From contig OY776129.1 of the NCBI GenBank assembly GCA_963675135.1, positions 59,831,028-59,895,027 on the forward strand: a stretch of DNA of 64,000 bases, given 5' to 3'. Source of the stretch: Galeopsis tetrahit (taxonomy: Eukaryota > Streptophyta > Magnoliopsida > Lamiales > Lamiaceae). Position 1 is the first letter of the stretch. Each line of letters begins with the position of its first letter. The translations under genes and the position numbers were made by a program. The notes below the pieces were generated by a model that searched no databases, was not told where the DNA came from, and saw only the letters and a list, made by a program, of their open reading frames with translations. Positions 12,126 through 22,072 of this stretch are shown here, in pieces.

Positions 12126-13245
12126 GGGCGCGGCTAAATGCACCCGGATTTCCTATGAGTACACCCACCAATCATTTTTTTAATTTTTCAGAATATGTGA
12201 AATGTCCCATATACCCCTACGGTAAAATTTATAAAAAAAATGAAGATGAGTACACCCACATGTTCTATTTCACATCATTATCTCACCACCACCAACACCA
12301 AAAAAAAAAACACAAAAATTGAAACAAAAATAAATCCAAAACACCAACTGTTCGAAAAAAATTTCAAAACAAACTCAATGAGTTCGAATTTTTTTTCCAA
12401 AACAAATTCAATAAGTTCAAAAAAAATTCCAAAACAACTCAAATTTGTTCGAAAAAAAAGATCGAACATCTTGTTCGAATTTTTTTCCAAAACAAACTCA
12501 AGTTGTTCGAAATTGTTTCCAAAACAAATACGATATGTTCGAAAAAAAATTCAAAACAACTTAAATTTGTACGAAAAAAAAAATCGAACATCTTGTTCGA
12601 AATTTTTTCCAAAACAAACTCAAGTTGTTCGAAATTTCTTCCAAAACAAACGCACTATGTTCGAAAATAATTCTCAAACTTAAAAAAAAATCCTAATTTT
12701 TTTTCTAGAAACCCTAATTTTTCTAATTTTTCAGACTAAACTTACCTGTGTAGCGGCGGCGGGGGGAGGAGCACAACGGTCGCGGCGAAGGGGAGGAGGG
12801 GGTGGGCGGCGGCCGCGTCTGTGGGGAGAAGGGAGGGCGGCGGCCGCGAACGAGGGGCGGTGGAGATGGTTGCAGGCGCGACGGGAGGGGCGGTGGAGAT
12901 GGTTGCAGGCGGCGGCGACATGAGGGCAGCGCGACGGCGAAAGGACGCACGCCGTGGAGGGAAGCGCGACGTCGAGCGGCGTTGGCGGAGTGGGCTGCGG
13001 CCGAGAAGGGGGGGAGAGGCTGCGTGCGCGGCGGAGGCGGAAGAAGTGGAGTGGCGGCGCTGTAGAGAGAAATGGAGGTGTAAAAATGGAGGTGGTGTCT
13101 GAGAAGAAGAGAGGAGGAAGGAGTTAAGGTTTTAATTGAGGGAGGGTAATTTTGGGATTTTCAGGTGGGTGTCCTCATCCATTTTGTGTGTGTTCTCATC
13201 GCGTGGGTGTCCTCATAGGATCTGTGTGTGCCTTTAGCCGCGCCC
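12126..13245. mobile_element. Non-autonomous MULE with 9-bp TSD
   Basis: The ends are inverted repeats over about 38 bp: the left begins GGGCGCGGCTAAATGCA, and the right, reversed, begins GGGCGCGGCTAAAGGCACA. The exact direct repeat taattttta flanks both sides (12117-12125, 13246-13254), matching the 9-bp duplication of Mutator-like elements. Inside, 12340-12670 is a ladder of gttcgaa motifs spaced by poly-A/T, and 12750-13090 is very GC-rich and open in several frames. No transposase is present. Confidence 0.82.
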
Positions 13246-13468
13246 TAATTTTTATGGGCTTAGCTCATAATTACGAAAAAGAGGCCCAACAAGGGTAATA
13301 TGAAAAAAAAAAAAAAAAAGGAAAATTCTCAAATGCACACGGTGCACCAAAACAGTTTGGTGCACACTTTTAATTCTCTTTTTTTCTATTTGGTTACCGT
13401 CGTTCAATCCAGAAAGACATGGCCTTAATCTCTGCAAACTATACATACACACTCAAAATATATCTACA

Positions 13469-13935
13469 ATGGAGAATCATGAATATACGTCTCTCAACTT
13501 TAGCACATATTCATCAAATAAGTTATGGGAAATCGCCGTAAAAGTAGCAGTTGAAAAGAAAACAGAGGATGAAGATTTCGAGTTCTCTTTAGTACGGGAG
13601 GATGAGGAATTCGCACACGACGGCCAAATCGGCAAATTTTTTCTGGTATTCAATCGCGATCTTTTGAACGAGCCATTGAGAAAGAGAATCAACGTTTCTT
13701 TGGACAAATTATTGTTTGGAGATTGCGAGGAACAGGACCACGGATCGTGTTTGGAGATTGCGAGGAACAGGACCACGGATCGTGTTCGTCGTCGAAAGCG
13801 GAGGAATTGAAGAATATTCCGGCTGGAAGCTACTGCGTTTGGCGGCCGAAAGCGGTGGATCAGGCATCTCCGAGCCTGTGTAAGAAGAGCAAAAGTGTGA
13901 TTTTCTATCACTTTGTTTTGATGTCTTACACGTGA
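13469..13935 (+). pseudogene. DUF1645-family gene broken by a 35-bp tandem duplication
   Basis: The ATG at 13469 opens a frame with the DUF1645 pattern: an acidic FEFSLVRE stretch, then DGQIGKFFLVFNRDLL, then a short segment leading to CEEQDHGSC. The 35-bp unit at 13715-13749 is repeated exactly at 13750-13784. Because 35 is not a multiple of three, the frame shifts and stops at 13810. The proper continuation (SSSKAEELKNIPAGSYCVWR) is found in the next frame and stops at 13935, before the usual basic, serine-rich C-terminus. The gene is therefore disrupted twice, by the frameshifting duplication and by loss of the 3' end. The family is plant-specific and poorly characterised. Transcription is not excluded. 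Confidence 0.78.
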
Positions 13936-13944
13936 ATAGAATAG

Positions 13945-14335
13945 AAAAGTGTGATTTTTGTTACTGAAAAGTGGTAACTATTATTATTGAAAAGTGGAAA
14001 TTTTGTTACTGAAAAGTGGTAACTATTATTATTGAAAAGTGGAAGTTTTGTTACTAAAAAGTGGAAATTTTGTTATTGAAAAGTGGTAACTATTATTAGT
14101 GAAAAGTGGAAATTTTGTTATTGAAAAGTAGTACGTAACTATTTTTAGTGAAAAGTGGAAATTTTATTAGTGAAGAGTGGTAACCATTATTATTGAAGAG
14201 TTGAAGTTTTATTACTGAAAAGTGGAAATCATTATTATTGAAAAGTGGAAATTTTATTACTGAAAAGTGGTAAGTAACTATTATTATTGAAAAATGGTAA
14301 GTAACTATTATTATTGAAAAGTGAAAGTGAGTAAT
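13945..14335. repeat. Minisatellite of GAAAAGTGG-containing units
   Basis: About fourteen imperfect tandem units of 22-30 bp each contain gaaaagtgg followed by either aaattttgtta or taactattatta. It starts directly after the DUF1645 relic, so it may have replaced that gene's 3' end. The core also occurs in the hairpin MITEs at 37886 and 43072, suggesting a MITE origin. Confidence 0.75.
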
Positions 14336-14575
14336 TTTGTTAAGGAAAAAAAAATTATGAAAACAATCACAGGATTCCAACCTTTGAACCTCATATTTAC
14401 AAAAAGTATATATAACAACTGGGACATGAATTACTTAATTACATACATTTACTTTTATTAATATATAGAGGTAATTCATTACATACATTTACCTTTATTA
14501 ATATATAGAGGGTTGACCTATGCATTAGTGTGCACGGTGCACATTATGCACAGGAGACCAATTCAAAAAAAAATG

Positions 14576-14862
14576 TACTCCCTCCATTCCACATAAATTT
14601 ACACACTTTCCATATATAGATGTCCCATACTAATTTGTACACTCCATACAAGGAAATATCTTCATAACCCTCACCCTTAAAATATACTCATATTTACCCA
14701 TATGTCATTATTTTTCCAGACTCAATCTACTTTTTACTTTACTTTATTTATAAAAGTTTACAAAATTACCCATCAAAACATCACTCATTACACATTTTCT
14801 TACACATTTCTTAATATGTGTGTCGTCCCAAGGGTGCAAATTCCTCTAGAACGGAGAGAGTA
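14576..14862. mobile_element. Stowaway-like MITE
   Basis: Flanked by TA, the left end reads ctccctccattccacata and the reversed right end reads ctctctccgttctag. The interior is non-coding, with a shared acacac/acacat sub-terminal pattern. It lies in a gene-free stretch after the minisatellite. Confidence 0.6.
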
Positions 14863-15240
14863 ATATCTAATTAAGACAGACTAATTCAAGGACCAGTCTC
14901 ACCGTCCACTAGCGTGGAACTAATTGAAATCAAAGCAAAGTTGATCAATCTCAAAAATTGTTTACACATTAAAATTTCGAACATACGATCTAGAAATGAG
15001 CAATGGAGCATACTAAATCTACACTAGCAGATCAATCCTCTTAAATTTCAAGTCAATGGAATATTTAATTGGGGTAAGATACAACATACCCCTTTATATG
15101 TTTGGTTTTGCGATTTTGCATTAAATAAATGCCTTAATAAAAAAATCTAAAAAAAGGCTCCATCTATTTTTTGTCTCTAACATAATGTAACATTTAATTT
15201 TTGTACAAAGTTTGAAGTGATAAAGTTAATAAATAAAATG
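14863..15240. other. Intergenic DNA, nothing recognised
   Basis: AT-rich sequence without open frames, inverted repeats or known motifs that I could support, up to the SINE target site. Confidence 0.4.
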
Positions 15241-15258
15241 TAGAGTTTGGTTAACATA

Positions 15259-15372
15259 ACAAGGTGAGATAGCTCAAGTGGTTAGAGCACCACTACCTAG
15301 GCCTTAGATCCTGGGTTCAAGTCATGGGAAGGGGAAAAGGGATGGGTATTTAATGTAATTAAAAAAAAAATA
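15259..15372 (+). mobile_element. tRNA-derived SINE, copy 1
   Basis: An 18-bp exact TSD, tagagtttggttaacata, lies at 15241-15258 and 15373-15390. The body opens with a tRNA-like head containing an A box (tagctcaagtggttagag) and a B box (gggttcaagtc), passes through gggaaggggaaaagggatgg, and ends in an A-rich tail. A second copy is at 60597-60712 on the other strand. It would be transcribed by RNA polymerase III and mobilised by a LINE. Confidence 0.85.
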
Positions 15373-15472
15373 TAGAGTTTGGTTAACATAGATGGAGGTG
15401 TATATAACAGTACCCATACCTTTTATGCATGGCTGTGCGGGCGGCCCAACGTCTTTGTGCTGCCTTATTAAT

Positions 15473-16725
15473 GGGTTGGGGTATATACCCCTCCACCGTT
15501 ATTAGATACACTCCCCGATACATATACTCCCTTTAGTTTGGATTGGTGGATGGGAAAATATGGGACAAATTAACTCACTCCTCCCCTAGGACTATTAGTC
15601 CTACAAATACATGATAAATAGTATAAAATTAGCGGGCCTTGCATTAATCCCGGGCCACAATCAATCAAACCAAACATTTGATTAGTTGAGAATAAAAAAT
15701 TAATCAAGTCTAATCCAACCTAATCAAGCAAACCAAACTAGGCCCAAAGTACACCCGAGATAGATGAACTCCCTCCAAATTGCCTATTATACCCCCTTTA
15801 TCTTAAAAATTGATATGATAAATGCACACCCCCATAAAAACCCTAATTTCCTCATTTCTTCTCCAACCCTCCCTCCCCCTCATTTCTCCCATCGCCGCCC
15901 GCCTCCTTTTTTTTTCTTTTCCATTTCTGCAATCAGCGGCGGCGGCGCCCCCCTCGCCCAGCGCCGCCTCCTCCTCCACCTCCACCCAAACTGTTGTATC
16001 CACCTTCTCCCCCGACTCCTCCCTCCTTCCTTTCTCCCTCCGCCGCCGCCTTAGAACAAGTAGGTTTTTTTTTTTCATTTTTGCAAGCGGAGGTGCCGCC
16101 CCTCTCGTCTGGCGGCACCTCCTCCTCCTCCCCACCGCCCTCTTCTCTCCCCGACGGCCTTCCCCACCGTAAGTCTCCTGTAATTTTTTTCTCTGCAACT
16201 TTCTTTCTTTTTCTTTCTTTTTTTTTTCTTTTTTTTTTAATAATTTTGGACAAGAAATATCGACCAAAAAATTATGGTAGACATCAATTTGTCGACCATA
16301 ATGTTTTTGGTCGACATATTTTGTTCAAAATTAATTTTTTTGATACAATGTTGTCGACGAGGGTGTTTTTCGTCGACTATAATTAGTCGACGATATATTC
16401 TACGGTCGACCAACTAGTGTTGATCGACTGGTTGGTCGATTTTTTTTTATTTTTTTTTAAGTTTATGAATATATTTTGGATGGGTGACGTCGGAAGTTGC
16501 GTCGGTAGTGGAGGTGGAGGCTGTCGGAAGTTGCGGCGGCTGTAAAATTAGGGTTAGGATTTTGTATAAAATTAGGTTTAGTGTTTTAAGTAGGAAGGTG
16601 TATGTATCTATAACATTTTACAAATTTTACTAAAAGGGCAAATATGGTATTTTAAATACATATTTAATTAATAAAATGGAAAGAGAGTGTATCTAACAAA
16701 GTTGTAGGGGTATATACCTCAACCC
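15473..16725. mobile_element. Non-autonomous MULE with GC-rich block and TCGA hairpins
   Basis: The exact 9-bp TSD cttattaat is at 15464-15472 and 16726-16734. The termini are inverted over about 40 bp: GGGTTGGGGTATATACCCCT on the left, and the right reversed is GGGTTGAGGTATATACCCCT, both leading to agatacactc. The interior holds a CCG-rich block (15850-16180) and a TCGA/GTCGAC block (16250-16440) that folds back on itself. A further insertion with Tourist-like flavour (ttagtttggattggtgg to aaccaaactaggccc) seems to sit at about 15530-15745. No transposase is encoded. Confidence 0.82.
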
Positions 16726-16798
16726 CTTATTAATAGCGCGTGGGTGATTTGCCCCTCCAACTATGTGAGATGCACTCCCCCTTCATTTATAAATTAAA

Positions 16799-17292
16799 TA
16801 CTCCATTTGTCTCATACTTGATAACCCAAATAAATTGGACACGAGGTTTAATGAATAAATTGTTTATTAGCATTGTGTAAGATAAAGTGGGGATAGTAAA
16901 AAATTTCCAACTTTATAAATAGTATTAATAAAGTTATTTTTTAGTATAATAAAGTAGTGACATTTGTTATAATATTGTGATGTTTTAAGGAGATTGTTTA
17001 AAAATATTTTTACTATTTTAGGTAATGTGTCATCAATTAAGGGACACCCAAAATGGTAAAATGGGTCATCAAATATGGGACGGAGGGAGTATATATGTAA
17101 AAAATTTTCAACTTTATAAATAGTATTAATAAAGTTATTTTTTAGTATAATAAAGTAGTGACATTTGTTATAATATTGTGATGTTTTAAGGAGATTGTTT
17201 AAAAATATTTTTACTATTTTAGGTAATGTGTCATCAATTAAGGGACACCCAAAATGGTAAAATGGGTCATCAAATATGGGACGGAGGGAGTA
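16799..17292. mobile_element. Stowaway MITE with duplicated right two-thirds
   Basis: The left end after TA is ctccatttgtctcatacttg. The right end, reversed, is ctccctccgtcccatatttg. The right end occurs twice (17091 and 17292) because about 201 bp was duplicated in tandem. Confidence 0.7.
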
Positions 17293-17302
17293 TATATGTA
17301 AA
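16901..17302. repeat. Two-copy tandem duplication, period 201 bp
   Basis: From caactttataaatag (16908 and 17109) to gggacggagggagtata the two copies are nearly identical, so the duplication is recent. It lies inside a MITE that itself lies inside a MULE. Confidence 0.85.
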
Positions 17303-17943
17303 ATATCAAAACTACCCTTTTAGTAAAAAGGTCTCTGATAAATACACCCCCCTTAAAAAATCTAAAAAACAAATTTGACATTTTTCGACAAATTATTGTC
17401 GAGAATAGTGTATTTTCGACACTATTTTACCGAAAAAAAAAATTAAAATATTTCGAAACTTGTTTTTCGAAAATTAAAAAAAAAATACCTAGAGGAGGGT
17501 CGGCCGTTCGGCCGATGTTAGGTGGGGACGGTCGATGCTAGAAAAAATAAAGAAATACTTGTTAGCTCATCGCGGCAAGCGAGTCGAGGATGGGGGCGGG
17601 CGACATTATGGGGTGACGAAGAAGCAGAAAAAAATGGGGAGGGAAGGGGAGGAACGACGTAGCGTCCGTGGTGTGGGTTGAGGGAAGACCTAATTAACGA
17701 CAACGATGTGGGGTCGAGAGCCAGCGACGACGACGGCTGGGCTGGTTTTTATGAAATAGGAGAAAAGGTGAATTGGGGTTAGAATTTTTATGTGGTAGGA
17801 ATGTATTTATTAGAGAGAATTTTAAAGAGATGATAGTTCAGTGTTTTTTTTTTTTTTTTTTGGGTGATGCATTTTTAAATCAGGGGGGAGTATATGTATG
17901 GGGGAGTGCGTGTAACATAGTTGGTGAGGCAAATAACCCACGC

Positions 17944-18248
17944 CACTAATAGGGCGGTAGGGCCAACCAATTTAAGGAGTTATGGGCCTAGTTGTAGGCT
18001 GTTTGACCTGCAACTTTGTCTTCTCCAATTTTTTATGGCCACAATTATTTGCTCCCCATTTAAAAGAAATTACCCCCAAAAAAAATAATACTCCACTACC
18101 TTTTATTAATCTAAAAAAAAAAATACAACACAATAAACTATAATTTATAGTTTAACAATTTGCAGCCCTAGGCATCACTGAATCACTCATATTTCAAAAA
18201 AATAAATTGAAAAACATGATTTTAAATTATTTTTTAAAAATTAATAAT
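17944..18248. other. Short intergenic spacer
   Basis: AT-rich DNA between two MULEs, with a poly-A run near 18111. No gene or repeat ends are supported. Confidence 0.4.
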
Positions 18249-18257
18249 ATTTTGAAA

Positions 18258-20313
18258 GAGTTGCACTCTTGTGTACCAGTTACATGTATGTAACTACTAT
18301 ATTCAATCCAATATATGTAACTACTATATCCAATCCAATAACCCATTACAAATAACACATGACCCATTTACTATATCCAATCCAATAACACATGACTCAT
18401 TTACTATATCAAATTAACATATGCTGTACATTTTTTCATGGGCCTTTATTTTACTTCAATTAATATTTTTTTTAATTTTATCATTAAAAAATAATACTCC
18501 ATTAATTTTTTAAAATTTTATTTTTATATTTTACTCAATTGATATTTATATTTATCTTTTTAATATTATTTTTTAAATTTATTTTTCTTCCTGTTTATCA
18601 TTTGTGTTCCAAATGATAATTTTTTTAACGTACTTTCTTTTTATGTCATAAATAATTATTCTAAAATTTTAAAGTTTAATAAGAAAATTTTAAAAATAAT
18701 ATTAATTGTTTTTTTTAAGTATTAAATAGTATAATAATAATTTGTTTTAAAAAATAAAACTCTCACCTCTCTTACGCAAGTGTTCAATTTTATTGGTACT
18801 ATTTTACTTTAATTAATTGGTGTATAATTTTCACCTTATCCTTTTAAAATTTTACTTCATTCCTTACAAATTTCACTTCGTTTTACATTGTTTAATTATT
18901 TTTTTCATTTGAACTTTCATTTTTTAATCACTTTATTTTAATTTTTTATGAATATAATTTTTAGTTTATAAGTGTTATGATAACCGTATATATTATTAGT
19001 TAATATGTAGTACTGTACATATTAGTTCATATAAAGTATAATATTAGTTTATATTGGTACATGTTTTAATTTTTTCGAGTTTTGAGTTCACATACTTTAT
19101 GGTAATAGTTCAAATATAGTATAGTATTAGTTCAGATATTGTATAGTATTAGTTCACATATTCTATGGTACTAGTTCAAATATAGTATAGTATAAATTCA
19201 AATATTGTATAGTATTAGTTCATATATTAAATACTCCGTAATATTTTTATACCCACATTAATCTCTAGTACTATACAATATATTAACTAGTACTATACCA
19301 TAGGCGTACTAATACTATATCGTATTTAAACTAATATTTATATTTAACAAAAAATACATAACTTAACACATTTATAATTCCAGGCATACCATGCAAATTA
19401 ATACATCAATATTAAAAAAATGATATTAACTAACTAGTAAGAAGAATAAAAGTAAGAATGAATCACACTGAACACACAATTCAATTAATAGATACGATCA
19501 CACTCAATAAACATATGAATGCATCAACATGACGATGACCCCAAAGAAAATAATAAAGCTGATGCAATATTATGCTGGTTTCTTCCCCAATTCTCAACTC
19601 ATTTAAGTTTCTAAATATAAATTTTATTTTTCAATTAGATTATATTATTAATTAGTTTTAAAAAATAATCTACAACCTTAAAAAACTTGTAACAAACCAG
19701 ATATCATTTTAGAAATAATGAAGACATAACAAAATAATCTTAGTTATTATAAATCAGATTAAAGCTAGAAAGTGAGCATGTCATATTCATACATTTATAC
19801 CCAAATTAGAAAAAAATTGAAATTTTTTAGTTTAGTTTTTTTTTTCAATTTTTTTTGTATTTTTTTCCTAAATTTTGGTCATTTTTTGAAAAAAAAAAAA
19901 AAACTGGAAATTTTATTTCATAATTTTATTTTTGAGTTTCATATTTTTTTAATATTCGTTATATTTATTTTTTAAAAGTTAAAAAAATAGAATAATATTT
20001 GACTTCGTGGTGATTTATTGGTGAATCGATAGTCGGTGTATAATTATAATTTTAATGAATTGTATTTTAATTTAATTGATAAAATGGTAATATAGTATTT
20101 TACATGTATTTTTCTTTTAAAAAATTTGGGGGTGAAATTAATAAAAAAGAAGGTAAATTACTAATAATAAAAAATTGGATTTAGTTATATGTATGTAACT
20201 TGTACACATAAGTGCAAGAAGGGAGTGCCTAAAAAAAGGGAGTGTGGATTTATTAAAAAAGGAGGGTAAATAGCCAGTTACATACATGTAACTGGTACAC
20301 ATAAGCAATTGTC
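18258..20313. mobile_element. AT-rich MULE-like element with 9-bp TSD
   Basis: The exact direct repeat attttgaaa flanks both ends (18249-18257, 20314-20322). The left end carries tgtgtaccagttacatgtat, and the reversed right end carries the same string. The interior has no GC-rich block. It contains a degenerate tandem array of agtatagtattagttca units (19070-19230) and nearby inverted copies (19260-19330). The right end is doubled: a diverged copy of the terminal motif also occurs at 20180-20225. No transposase is seen; the frame at 19772-19975 is low-complexity. Confidence 0.7.
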
Positions 20314-20322
20314 ATTTTGAAA

Positions 20323-21402
20323 ATAAATGTCGACAAAAGATTGAACATAAAATTAACAATATTTTGCATAGGCGATCACAACTGATGCTCGTTGATATCA
20401 TATCTTCTTGCTACCACGTAGGTTTTTCTTTAACTTGTTAACTAGTCGTTGCTGACTTTCTTCGCTCTTCGCTTATTGGTTGATCGTCACCTATATTGAT
20501 GACTAGACCGCATAAAGACTTTGACAATTTTTCGTTGTATCTTTGACTGATCAATAAATTATTTGTTGACTCTTTGACTACATATAACAGTGTAATTTTA
20601 AAGAAATTTATATTAGTAGTAATTCCTAAACACCTAATTCAAGGGTTTAGTTTAATTACTTGAAATTTACTTTAAAGGATTCTGTTTCTGGTATTATTTG
20701 CCCTGGAAAATCTACTTTCTGGTATTTTCAAAGCTAAATGAATAGAATTTTTCTTACAAGACTGCAAAATAAGATATAGTTATTGGGGAACTTGATTCAT
20801 ATATGATGACAACTGCAACCAGAGTGTCACATATGTCTGAATGGAAATTGGAATCTACAAAAAAATCGAAAGATCAAATGATTATAGTGGCTCGATCAAA
20901 TGATCTTGGTTTTAAGAGATATAAAAAACTGGTCGAGATTCAAAATTAACTTAGATGTACAGATAGCTTCAGTAAAGAAATCATTGCTGGCTTTTCGTGG
21001 CCAATATCATACAGGTGTTGTGCATGCTCTAGTTCTTGATTTTACTAAGGTATACTAATGTTTGAATATTCCACAAGACATTATTGTGATTCTTATTTAA
21101 TATGTTTGCATTTAAGCTGCCAGTTGATGATCTATGTTTGAATGAGAATTAACAATGGATATTGCAATAACTCTCTAGTAGTTGTATGCAATATCTCAGG
21201 AATTATTATTCATTTTGCCTATTCTTATCCAACTGAGGGAACAGGGGGGAGCCATTCAAAAATAAAATAAATGAACTTGAAATGATAAACTGTGGGTGCA
21301 TGTAAAATAATCAAATGAATGTTTACATTTCTATGCATATATAATTAAAAACCAGTAAAACCCCTATAATTAAAGAAAACACACACACATGCACATATAT
21401 AG
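20323..21402. other. Intergenic DNA with possible gene relic
   Basis: The stretch 20805-21060 has better base composition than its surroundings and codes for broken segments (for example LLAFRGQYHTGVVHALVLDF), but no family is recognised and stops interrupt it. The remainder is AT-rich and includes the 3' flank of the minus-strand gene at 21403. Confidence 0.35.
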
Positions 21403-21633
21403 CTAGTTCAATTGTTTGTTGTGTTGTGATATATACTTGTGTTTGATCCAGTGGATTCCAGCGGCGGCTCCCGCCTTGACCTTCTTGACGCCGGTGGAGG
21501 CGACGGCCTTTGTCTTACCCGAGAATTTAGAAGAGGATGAGGAGTTAACGTTGGGTGGATAAGAGTAGAGCGGCTCTGGATCCCATTGATCAGCCCATGA
21601 AGTCTCGTAACTAGTATTCATATTAGACGCCAT
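21403..21633 (-). CDS. Small plant protein of 76 residues, unknown role
   Basis: An intronless frame of 76 codons. The N-terminal half is Ser/Trp/Asp-rich (SWADQWDPEPLYSYPP plus a serine run). The C-terminal half is basic and repetitive (KTKAVASTGVKKVKAGAAAG, then IHWIKHKY). I recognise this as a widespread land-plant family of short proteins with the KTKAVASTG/KKVK/IHWIKxKY pattern, for which I know no established function. The ATG at 21633 was preferred to the in-frame ATG at 21726 because the upstream extension is hydrophobic, AT-rich and unlike the family, whose members begin just before the WADQWxP motif. A possible TATA element (TATAATATA on the minus strand, 21766-21758) lies about 125 bp upstream. 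Confidence 0.75.
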   Translation of the reverse strand: MASNMNTSYETSWADQWDPEPLYSYPPNVNSSSSSKFSGKTKAVASTGVKKVKAGAAAGIHWIKHKYISQHNKQLN

Positions 21634-21834
21634 ATATTGTAGTATTGTATGTAGAGAGATAATTAATTTTGAGATGAGAGATATTATGAATATGATTGCC
21701 ATTTTTATATGTATCGTCGATCTCAAACTTAAGAGGGTAGGGTGGGGGTGGGGGTGGTATATTATACTAATATGCTCAAGGTTGGCGCTAACCTACTTTC
21801 CAACCAAACAAAATTATACTCCTATTTACTTAAA

Positions 21835-21854
21835 CACGTGTTTTCTTGCACGTG
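21835..21854 (-). promoter_or_regulatory. Paired G-box (CACGTG) upstream of small gene
   Basis: Two perfect CACGTG palindromes at 21835-21840 and 21849-21854 lie about 200 bp upstream of the ATG at 21633. Their start-to-start spacing is 14 bp. G-boxes bind bZIP and bHLH factors and act in abscisic acid, light or jasmonate responses. Two in close spacing is a typical ABRE arrangement, but regulation of this gene is inferred. Confidence 0.5.
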
Positions 21855-22072
21855 TAGTGTGGGTCAAAATTGAAGATTATAAGCGTGTTTGCTTTGCTGT
21901 TGGACAAAAATATAAATAGAAGCTTCAGCGTTTCTACGTTAAGTCGTTGACGTTGTTATTGGTCAAATTAAAGCTCCTCCCACAAAACATTATACTATAT
22001 ATTAATAATCGAGTTTAAAAAGATATACGGAAAATAATATGAAAAAACAAATAGGATCTGTATACATGTGAT

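Larger units (their letters stand above)
16738..17943. mobile_element. Non-autonomous MULE abutting the previous one
   Basis: The termini are inverted over 44 bp: GCGTGGGTGATTTGCCCCTC on the left, and the right reversed is GCGTGGGTTATTTGCCTCAC, both ending in cactccccc-type DNA. The flanks tattaatag and cactaatag match at 7 of 9 positions, so the TSD is decayed or shifted. Inside are a Stowaway MITE with a tandem duplication (16799-17302), a short TCGA block (17375-17470) and a GC-rich block (17490-17720). It starts within a few bases of the preceding element's TSD. Confidence 0.7.

Noticed and set aside
12802..13102. Gly/Arg-rich open frames of 87-93 codons
   Set aside because: They lie in the GC-rich block of a MULE, overlap open frames in other registers and have no domain; composition explains them.
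13945..14335. CRISPR-like array
   Set aside because: Units are contiguous and degenerate without unique spacers; the genome is plant nuclear, so it is a minisatellite.
15259..15340. Functional tRNA gene
   Set aside because: A and B boxes are present, but the acceptor stem and anticodon arm do not form; the TSD and second copy show it is a SINE.
15803..16267. 154-codon Lys/Glu-rich frame on minus strand
   Set aside because: Product of CT-rich and CCG-rich MULE DNA; no conserved domain.
19772..19975. 67-codon Phe/Lys-rich frame
   Set aside because: Poly-T/poly-A low-complexity DNA in an AT-rich transposon.
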